Source: Thermoplasmata archaeon (lineage in GTDB: Archaea > Thermoplasmatota > Thermoplasmata > Thermoplasmatales > Thermoplasmataceae). From it: a stretch of 5,507 nucleotides of DNA. Under the pieces are notes generated by a model. That model worked only from the letters and a program-made list of their open reading frames with translations, was not told the origin of the DNA and ran no database searches. Each line of letters opens with the position of its first letter. Position 1 is the stretch's first letter. The stretch spans positions 1 to 5,507 of the forward strand of contig JAJZOM010000120.1 in assembly GCA_021811505.1 (NCBI GenBank), read 5' to 3'. A program made the position numbers and the translations under genes. Below are positions 1-3,966 of this stretch, in pieces.

Positions 1-242
1 AAATAAATCCTCTTCTTGCACGGTGTGCAATATTTACCTTTGATAATTAAATTTTCATGGGCCAGGAAATGAAAAATATGGTAGTGATCTGCACTTGCCA
101 AATGAATCATATATGTTCTATTTGCCTGAAGATTTTTAACAAATATGTGTAAATCACCCGTCAAATAATTTACATGTTTAACCTGCCAGTAACAAAGCCC
201 CCATTGGGAAATTAACAAACGCCAGCCAGTCAAAATTACCAT
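1..242 (-). CDS. 5' part of an unidentified protein, truncated by the left window edge
   Basis: Reading the minus strand from 284 down to 1 there is no stop codon for 94 codons, in A/T-rich DNA where stops are frequent; the upstream stop is at 287-285. The first ATG is at 242, giving 80 whole codons before the window ends; a second ATG at 110 (residue 45) is a possible alternative start. The visible chain is rich in Trp, His and Tyr and ends with a C-x2-C pair (C72, C75, in KYCTPCKKR), which could be half of a zinc site whose partner lies outside the window. I do not recognise the family. No strong promoter can be placed; an AAAATATAAC stretch on this strand around 284-293 is a weak candidate. 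It is divergent from the gene at 494. It could also be a decayed gene end; certainty is moderate to low. Confidence 0.5.
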   Translation of the reverse strand, partial: MVILTGWRLLISQWGLCYWQVKHVNYLTGDLHIFVKNLQANRTYMIHLASADHYHIFHFLAHENLIIKGKYCTPCKKRIY

Positions 243-288
243 TGTGAGATTCTCTTCAGGTTTGCTGACGCATTCAGTTCCCTGTTAT

Positions 289-360
289 ATTTTGTGTGGA
301 AGCTACGGCATTCAACGGAAATCAAGAGAATACTGCAATAACCATTAAAACACACAAAAT
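289..360. repeat. 10-bp perfect inverted repeat in the divergent intergenic region
   Basis: ATTTTGTGTG at 289-298 is repeated in inverted form as CACACAAAAT at 351-360, 52 bases apart. A separate short palindrome, TTCCA-TG-TGGAA, follows at 366-377. Both lie between the minus-strand gene at 242 and the plus-strand gene at 494, so paired sites for a regulator are possible. Nothing else is recognisable in 243-460, which is simply A/T-rich. Confidence 0.45.
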
Positions 361-461
361 CGCTATTCCATGTGGAACATCTTTCATTAATTATCTCATT
401 TTATAATTATATTACTATTTTTTATTATTTAATTATGTATAGCAAATAATGAAACAAACTG

Positions 462-469
462 TATAAATA
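462..469 (+). promoter_or_regulatory. TATA box of the gene at 494
   Basis: TATAAATA lies with its centre about 28 bases before the ATG at 494, preceded by a purine-rich GAAAC stretch that could serve as the TFB recognition element. The spacing places transcription start at or next to the ATG, so the mRNA would be leaderless. Confidence 0.7.
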
Positions 470-474
470 GTAAA

Positions 475-493
475 AGCTATTTTAAAAATAGCT
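475..493. promoter_or_regulatory. 19-base palindrome at the predicted transcription start, possible operator
   Basis: AGCTATTTT (475-483), one A, then AAAATAGCT (485-493) form a perfect 9-bp inverted repeat that fills the space between the TATA box and the ATG at 494. In that position a bound dimeric repressor would block polymerase; if transcription starts upstream, the same bases would form a hairpin directly at the start codon. The regulator is unknown. Confidence 0.5.
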
Positions 494-967
494 ATGCATA
501 AATCGCTTCGAGCAATTATTGCAATAGTCGTTGCGTTAGCGATAGTCGCCAGTTCTACTGGGATATACTTGTATGTAACGCATCTTGAAACAGTCAGATC
601 CTTGTCTTATGATATAGCAATCGAAGGGACATTTACTGAAATTAATTATGCAAATGGAACCCCCCAGGATGGATATTATTTGGGAACAAATGTGTCAGTA
701 GCTTTCTCTGAACCTAACTATATGCATGGGGGTCAGACGTCAGTAATAAGTTACACCATCCCGTATGTCAACGCGAGCAGTAACTTTTCAGTACTTAACG
801 TGGAACTGATTACTCCAGGCTTTCAGCTTGTAAAACTTCTTGCGCCTTCTCCACTTCCTCATGCGTTAGAAAGTGGTAATGGGGGATTGATTATATCGGC
901 CGAGGTCAAGGCGCCCTTCCAAAATTATGATGGCAATCTAAATTTTACGATAACTGCAGATCGATAA
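494..967 (+). CDS. Membrane-anchored or secreted, probably N-glycosylated protein of unknown function
   Basis: 157 residues. The N-terminus has basic residues (K3, R6) followed by an uninterrupted hydrophobic segment (about 7-28), i.e. a signal anchor or an uncleaved/pilin-like signal; no clear signal-peptidase motif decides between them. The rest is polar, beta-prone and lacks cysteines. Five Asn-X-Ser/Thr sequons are present (N54, N66, N93, N97, N150), a high density that fits an extracytoplasmic domain exposed to archaeal N-glycosylation. The ATG at 494 is chosen because the TATA box at 462-469 sits at leaderless spacing. No enzymatic motif is visible, and there is no obvious operon partner: the next reading frame begins more than 110 bases later. 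Surface-layer-associated or minor pilin-like roles are possible but unproven. Confidence 0.75.
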   Translation: MHKSLRAIIAIVVALAIVASSTGIYLYVTHLETVRSLSYDIAIEGTFTEINYANGTPQDGYYLGTNVSVAFSEPNYMHGGQTSVISYTIPYVNASSNFSVLNVELITPGFQLVKLLAPSPLPHALESGNGGLIISAEVKAPFQNYDGNLNFTITADR

Positions 968-1079
968 TCTATTTGGGTTTAATTTTATAACTCTAACTCC
1001 GCAGTAGTTTAGGAAATAACTTCATTCCCAGAATTCCTTCTACCTTCTCTACCCGCCAGTACTCTTCCTCGAAAAATTG

Positions 1080-1190
1080 ATGTTCGCTGAAACCGCAATA
1101 ACAGCATCAAGTGGAGTTTGTGCATTGGTAGCTGTTATCATTGCGGTTGGAGGAATTACAGTCACTCTACACAATCGTAACCTACCATAA
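1080..1190 (+). CDS. Possible 36-residue single-helix membrane peptide (doubtful)
   Basis: An ATG at 1080 opens 36 codons ending in TAA at 1188-1190, 20 bases before the small membrane protein at 1211. The peptide has one hydrophobic segment (about residues 12-30) and a short basic tail (HNRN). Against it: no Shine-Dalgarno or correctly spaced TATA box precedes the ATG (the nearest TATA-like stretch is TTTTATAA at 983-990, implying a leader of about 65 bases), and much of the reading frame is taken up by a long hairpin (1091-1148) that would itself force repeated hydrophobic codons. Either a small membrane protein co-transcribed with the 1211 gene, or an artefact of a structured element. Confidence 0.3.
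   Translation: MFAETAITASSGVCALVAVIIAVGGITVTLHNRNLP
1091..1148. repeat. Long imperfect hairpin (15 bp stem, 3-base bulge)
   Basis: AACCGCAAT + AACAGC (1091-1105) pairs with GCTGTT (1131-1136) and ATTGCGGTT (1140-1148). The only interruption is a 3-base ATC bulge in the right arm; the loop is 25 bases. This is the most stable-looking simple inverted repeat outside the IscB element. It lies inside the doubtful 36-codon ORF. It could be a small RNA, a structured leader for the gene at 1211, or the tip of a degenerate mobile element. Confidence 0.5.
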
Positions 1191-1210
1191 GGGTTAAAGG
1201 GAATTCTACC

Positions 1211-1438
1211 ATGGATAAACTAGGTAACATGTGGCTTAAAAGAGTTAGAATCGGCATAGGGTTCACTGGGCTATCAGTGACTGCTCTATCCCTTTACTCC
1301 TTCTTTAACCCAAGCTCAACTAAAACTATTTTCTCTTTTTATTTGATAGTACCACTACTCTGTCTCTTATTGGGTTTGTGTATCGTAAATCTCGTAATGA
1401 CCACTTTAACAAAAAGAAGTGGGGTTGCACAGTCATAA
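1211..1438 (+). CDS. Small two-helix integral membrane protein, unknown function
   Basis: 75 residues with a basic N-terminus (K10, R11, R13), a first hydrophobic helix at about 13-32, a short polar turn around NPSSTK (33-38), and a second helix at about 40-64 followed by TKRSG. The positive charges at both ends suggest that both termini face the cytoplasm. The start is the ATG at 1211; upstream there is only an AAAGGG stretch about 10 bases away as a weak ribosome-binding candidate and no TATA box at leaderless spacing, so it may be co-transcribed with whatever lies at 1080-1190. No family is recognised. The stop at 1438 is followed by an intergenic stretch (1439-1650) in which I see only one weak hairpin (1495-1520, CGCCCGC/GCGGGTG) and no gene. 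Confidence 0.6.
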   Translation: MDKLGNMWLKRVRIGIGFTGLSVTALSLYSFFNPSSTKTIFSFYLIVPLLCLLLGLCIVNLVMTTLTKRSGVAQS

Positions 1439-1650
1439 TTTTTCAAACCAGATTCATTACATCACTTCTTTTTCAGAATACACTGAAGCAGGATCGCCCG
1501 CAGACATGAAATAGCGGGTGCAATACAGAGAGAGATTGAAAACCAAAAATGATACCCGGTTGAGTTGAAGTCCATTTTTCCATTCTAAGACCTGTACCGA
1601 AGATTTGGGAAAATTGAATTTTTTTCCCTTTAACATAAAATTAATGGGAA

Positions 1651-1660
1651 TATTTAAATA
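1651..1660 (+). promoter_or_regulatory. TATA box of vapB (and probably of the whole vapB-omegaRNA-iscB-vapC unit)
   Basis: TATTTAAATA, itself a perfect 10-base palindrome, is centred about 26 bases before the vapB ATG at 1682, giving a leaderless transcript. No second convincing promoter is seen between vapB and iscB, so this box is the best candidate driver for the omega-RNA as well. Confidence 0.65.
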
Positions 1661-1681
1661 ACAATCCATATTTTGTAAATA

Positions 1682-1921
1682 ATGGCAGGAACCATAGTCA
1701 AAATGGATAAAGGCGGGAGAATTCACATTCCCTCTTCACTTAAGGATGATCTGGGGCCAAGGTTTATTATCTCGAGACTTGGGGACAAGCTTATTCTTAC
1801 AAGTATCCCAGAGGACCCGGTTAAAGACCTTGAAGAAATTGGCAGAAGAATACCTGATAAAACATTAAAAGAATTGAGGAAGGAAATTCTGGAAGAGGCT
1901 TATAGTCAACTACCCCTCTGA
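1682..1921 (+). CDS. vapB: AbrB/SpoVT-type antitoxin (VapB family), C-terminus altered by an IscB element
   Basis: 79 residues. Residues 5-46 match the swapped-hairpin AbrB/MazE fold: V-x-M-D-x-G-G-R-I-x-I-P (6-17), then L-x-x-x-L-G (20-25), G-D-K-L-I-L (34-39) and the EDP (44-46) that closes many archaeal copies. The remainder (47-74) is a charged helix of the kind that wraps around and blocks a VapC active site; the fold also binds the operon's own promoter. The leaderless ATG fits the TATA box at 1651-1660. The last few codons (Gln-Leu-Pro-Leu-stop, about 1907-1921) fall in the left end of the IscB element, so the native C-terminal end is replaced, but the DNA-binding domain and most of the toxin-binding helix remain. 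Its usual partner, the PIN toxin, now lies 1.5 kb downstream at 3401. The family assignment is strong; retained neutralising activity is inferred. Confidence 0.88.
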   Translation: MAGTIVKMDKGGRIHIPSSLKDDLGPRFIISRLGDKLILTSIPEDPVKDLEEIGRRIPDKTLKELRKEILEEAYSQLPL

Positions 1922-1949
1922 CGGAAGGGGCTTGTTCCGTGAGGAACAA
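1913..1949 (+). repeat. Left-end hairpins of the IscB element
   Basis: Two adjacent hairpins, 1913-1930 (5-bp stem) and 1932-1949 (perfect 7-bp stem with GTGA loop), mark the left end. A competing pairing is available: ACGGAA (1921-1926) with TTCCGT (1935-1940). IS200/IS605 elements present imperfect subterminal hairpins as single-stranded DNA to TnpA, so the same bases may serve DNA mobility and guide-RNA folding. Confidence 0.6.
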
Positions 1950-2144
1950 CGCAAGAGTTGATTAGGGGGCTTTGAAAACATGAAAGAAAAGCAGAAGTTA
2001 GATCGGAGAAATACATACACACCTGCGGATGCTCCACAAGTCCGCAGCAACTGTGGCCATGCATTAAACAATCCGGAAACGGACAGTGTGCATGACTTAA
2101 AAACCCCTTCTAACAACCCCGATGTGGACACACTCCAGCCGGCA

Positions 2145-2150
2145 GGAGGG
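2145..2150 (+). promoter_or_regulatory. Shine-Dalgarno site that supports the iscB start at 2163
   Basis: GGAGGG, a good match to the archaeal anti-Shine-Dalgarno, lies 12 bases before the ATG at 2163, where the IscB family homology begins. The site and start codon sit in two alternative hairpins: CCGGCA/TGCCGG (2139-2144/2164-2169) and GGCATA/TATGCC (2149-2154/2162-2167). Confidence 0.6.
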
Positions 2151-2162
2151 CATAAAGCCGAT

Positions 2163-3404
2163 ATGCCGGTATTTATTCTAAATGATGATGGAAAGCCACT
2201 GATGCCGTGTAAACCGGCGAAGGCGAGGCACCTTCTCAGGGAAAGGAAAGCAAAGATATTTTCCACCAATCCATTCACAATCCAATTGCTCTGGCACTGT
2301 GAAGAAAATGTGGAACCCGTGACCCTCGGAATAGATGCGGGATACAAACACATTGGATTCTCCGCAGTTACGGAGAAGGCAGAACTGATCTCGGGTGAAG
2401 CGATCATAAGAACGGACATACCGAAGAAGAACCTGGAAAAGGCAATGTATCGCAGGAACAGACGAAACAGGCTATGGTATAGGCAGGCGAGATTCATGAA
2501 CAGGGGGAAACACGAGGAAGGGTGGTTTGCACCCAGCATCGATCACAAACTCCAGACACACATCAGGATCATTGAGAAGCTGAAGAGTATCCTTCCCGTA
2601 TCCAGGACTATCATCGAGGTTGCCTCATTTGATACCCAGAAAATGAGAAATCCTGAGATCAGCGGAATAGAATACCAGCAGGGTGATCTCCAGGGATATG
2701 AGATCAGGGAATACCTACTGGAGAAGTTCCATAGAAAGTGCGTCTATTGCAGCAAGACCAATGTGCCGCTTGAAATAGAGCACCTCACACCTAAATCCAG
2801 GGGCGGATCAAACATGGTCTCCAATCTCGCAATCTCCTGCCATGAATGCAACCAGAAAAAAAACAACCTCACAGCCGAAGAATTTGGTTTTCCGGAAGTA
2901 CGGGGGAAATCGCTGAAAACGTTGAAGGATACCGCCTTCATGAATATCGTGAGATGGAAGATCACACAACTCACAGGATCAGATTACACATTCGGACACA
3001 TCACAAAGAAGACCCGCATTTCCATGGGCATGGAAAAGAGCCATGCGAACGACGCGTTTGTCATAGCCGGAGGGGCGAATCAGGTCAGAACGCCGCAGCA
3101 CATGGTTACGCAGAGAAGAAGGAATAACCGTTCTCTTCAGACAAACAGGAAGGGATTCAAACCCTCCATAAGAAGAAAAAGATACTCGTTTCAGCCCGGT
3201 GACGTTGTTGCATTTAATCATTCCAGGTTCTTGGTGGTAGGAGTGCACAATTATGGAAAATATGTAATAATAAGAAAAGGCGATGAGAAGATGGATGCTA
3301 ATGTAAAAAAAGTAAAGTTGGTAAAATATGGGAGAGGAATACAATTTGCACCCCAATTCCTCCCCACGCTTGCGCATGGGGTCTCCTTGGGGATAGTGAG
3401 ATGA
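2163..3404 (+). CDS. iscB: IscB RNA-guided DNA endonuclease (RuvC + HNH, Cas9-like)
   Basis: 413 residues from this start. The frame is open back to an ATG at 1980 (474 residues), but those extra 61 residues are hydrophilic, show no domain and coincide with folded omega-RNA; 2163 has a GGAGGG site and is where the family begins. Numbering from 1980: PLMP motif 73-76; RuvC-I GIDAG with D119; Arg-rich bridge helix about 158-171 (RRNRRNR); RuvC-II IIEVA with E213; HNH domain 254-294 with zinc cysteines C254/C257 and C287/C290 and catalytic H268 in EIEHLTPKSRGG; RuvC-III SHANDAF with H355 and D358; basic C-terminal barrel (about 400-455, PGDVV...GKYVIIRKG) expected to read the target-adjacent motif. 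All nuclease residues are present, so cleavage activity is expected. There is no REC lobe, as is normal for IscB. The last residues (FLPTLAHGVSLG) are encoded by the right-end hairpin, and the TGA overlaps the vapC ATG. Confidence 0.95.
   Translation: MPVFILNDDGKPLMPCKPAKARHLLRERKAKIFSTNPFTIQLLWHCEENVEPVTLGIDAGYKHIGFSAVTEKAELISGEAIIRTDIPKKNLEKAMYRRNRRNRLWYRQARFMNRGKHEEGWFAPSIDHKLQTHIRIIEKLKSILPVSRTIIEVASFDTQKMRNPEISGIEYQQGDLQGYEIREYLLEKFHRKCVYCSKTNVPLEIEHLTPKSRGGSNMVSNLAISCHECNQKKNNLTAEEFGFPEVRGKSLKTLKDTAFMNIVRWKITQLTGSDYTFGHITKKTRISMGMEKSHANDAFVIAGGANQVRTPQHMVTQRRRNNRSLQTNRKGFKPSIRRKRYSFQPGDVVAFNHSRFLVVGVHNYGKYVIIRKGDEKMDANVKKVKLVKYGRGIQFAPQFLPTLAHGVSLGIVR
3351..3392 (+). repeat. Right-end two-tier hairpin of the IscB element
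   Basis: Outer stem CCCCAA/TTGGGG (3351-3356/3387-3392, perfect 6 bp), a symmetric 5+5 base internal loop, then inner stem CCCCA-C-GC / GC-A-TGGGG (3362-3369/3374-3381) with one C-A mismatch and a 4-base TTGC loop. An imperfect subterminal hairpin of this kind is the hallmark of an IS200/IS605-type right end. It lies within the last codons of iscB and ends eight bases before the vapC start. Confidence 0.65.
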
Positions 3405-3775
3405 CATACGCTGACACTGATTTCTTCTTGGCCCTGCTGAAACCAAATGATTGGCTCAGGGAAAATGCTAGAAGAATAATGAAAGAAGAGCAGAGTAAAA
3501 TATACACTTCGGAGGCCACATACATTGAACTGATGCTCCTAGCTAAAAGATACGGACTTGATCCGGTACGAATTACAATTGATGTGATGGCAATATGCAA
3601 CGAGAAAAATGGTGAGTATCAAGCAGCAGCCGAACTGATAACACAAGGTGTGGGGGTCTTTGATTCCTTTCATGCAGTGCACTCAAATGGGAAAATAATA
3701 AGCTCCGACAAAATTTACAGGAAAATAGGCCTTAAACAAATTGATTTGTCTGGTGAAAAACCAGATAAACAGTGA
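3401..3775 (+). CDS. vapC: PIN-domain ribonuclease toxin (VapC family)
   Basis: 124 residues, the usual VapC size. The four acidic positions of the PIN metal site are all visible: D5 in YADTDFFLALL, E43 in TYIELM, D88 in FDSFHA, and D103 in IISSDKIYRKIGL. VapC toxins are Mg-dependent RNases that cut tRNA or rRNA and are held inactive by the cognate VapB; the matching antitoxin gene is at 1682, on the far side of the IscB element. The ATG overlaps the iscB stop as ATGA, so translation may be coupled to iscB; no TATA box at leaderless spacing is seen, since the preceding bases are the element's right end. The reading frame is complete with no frameshift, so the toxin appears functional. The substrate is not predictable. 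Confidence 0.9.
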   Translation: MTYADTDFFLALLKPNDWLRENARRIMKEEQSKIYTSEATYIELMLLAKRYGLDPVRITIDVMAICNEKNGEYQAAAELITQGVGVFDSFHAVHSNGKIISSDKIYRKIGLKQIDLSGEKPDKQ

Positions 3776-3847
3776 GTGCTTAGATTGCTTCGATCAAGTC
3801 TTCAAAAAATTTGTCCGCTGAACTTTATGTGAGATAATTTAAGATCA

Positions 3848-3910
3848 GGCAGGCAAAAAAAACCCCGTGAAATTGGGTTCAATCTGGTCACGGAGAATAG
3901 TTTGCTTGCC
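3848..3910. repeat. Three-tier nested hairpin in the convergent intergenic region
   Basis: GGCAGGCAAA (3848-3857) pairs with TTTGCTTGCC (3901-3910) over 10 positions with one G-T; inside it CCGTGA pairs with TCACGG (3865-3870/3888-3893); at the tip ATTG-GGTT-CAAT (3872-3883). On the minus strand its inner part works as a terminator. The outer stem goes beyond what a terminator needs, so a small structured RNA is an alternative reading. The rest of 3776-3966 shows no gene. Confidence 0.5.
3855..3893 (-). terminator. Hairpin plus U-tract terminator of fic
   Basis: Read on the minus strand: stem CCGTGA...TCACGG, then GG and eight consecutive T (positions 3862-3855), about 75 bases after the fic stop. 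U-tracts terminate archaeal RNA polymerase, and this one also has a bacterial-style stem. Confidence 0.65.
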
Positions 3911-3966
3911 AAAGGAATGAGCCCAACAGACAGAAATTCGGGAGCTTAACCACATTGCAATGCCGC

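Larger units (their letters stand above)
1907..2162 (+). ncRNA. Omega-RNA (HEARO-type guide RNA) of IscB
   Basis: IscB uses an RNA encoded immediately 5' of its gene (first described as HEARO). Here the region before the conserved IscB start holds a chain of perfect stems: CCCCT/AGGGG (1913-1917/1926-1930); TTGTTCC-GTGA-GGAACAA (1932-1949) with a GNRA-type loop; CTGCGGA/TCCGCAG (2023-2029/2041-2047), whose loop CCACA (2034-2038) pairs with TGTGG (2052-2056) as an H-type pseudoknot; and CATGCA/TGCATG (2058-2063/2089-2094) enclosing TCCG-GAAA-CGGA (2072-2083). CCCCT can alternatively pair with AGGGG at 1964-1968. Total length of roughly 250 bases fits the class. The guide should be the bases just 5' of the scaffold (about 1890-1910), i.e. 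the end of vapB. The 5' and 3' limits are inferred. Confidence 0.75.
1911..3392 (+). mobile_element. Non-autonomous IscB (ISC-type, IS200/IS605-related) element
   Basis: The unit consists of a left-end hairpin region, an omega-RNA, an iscB gene and a right-end hairpin, without a TnpA transposase. It is visibly richer in G+C than the A/T-rich flanks. Boundaries are estimates: the left structure starts at CCCCT (1913) and the right structure ends at GGGG (3392). IS200/IS605 elements make no target duplication, so the ends cannot be read from direct repeats; a 5-base ATAGT occurs just outside both estimated ends (1902-1906 and 3393-3397) and may be chance. The element separates vapB from vapC. 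Joining 1910 to 3392 would end VapB as Gln-Arg-stop just before the vapC ATG, showing that a normal vapBC layout can be rebuilt by removal, though the exact joint is uncertain. Confidence 0.75.

Noticed and set aside
57..152. 31-codon plus-strand frame with four cysteines (CTC...CSIC)
   Set aside because: It is antisense to the longer open minus-strand frame at the left edge and has no promoter or ribosome site.
1495..1520. Hairpin CGCCCGC/GCGGGTG as terminator for the 1211 gene
   Set aside because: No T-tract follows on the plus strand; one 7-bp stem with a G-T pair is not enough to call.
1457..1726. 89-codon minus-strand frame between the 1211 gene and vapB
   Set aside because: It covers the vapB promoter and start, has no promoter of its own, and its composition is not protein-like.
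1910..2539. 209-codon minus-strand frame
   Set aside because: It is antisense to the omega-RNA and the first part of iscB, has no recognisable domain, and the plus-strand frame carries conserved IscB motifs.
2846..3127. 93-codon plus-strand frame inside iscB
   Set aside because: It overlaps the HNH/RuvC-III coding region in another frame; the peptide is low-complexity His/Arg/Glu and unlike any family.
2979..3600. Two overlapping minus-strand frames across the iscB/vapC junction
   Set aside because: Both are antisense to well-supported genes and show no domain.
3872..3893. tRNA T-arm-like GGTTCAATC
   Set aside because: The flanking bases do not make a 5-bp T stem or a cloverleaf; they form the tip of the nested hairpin instead.
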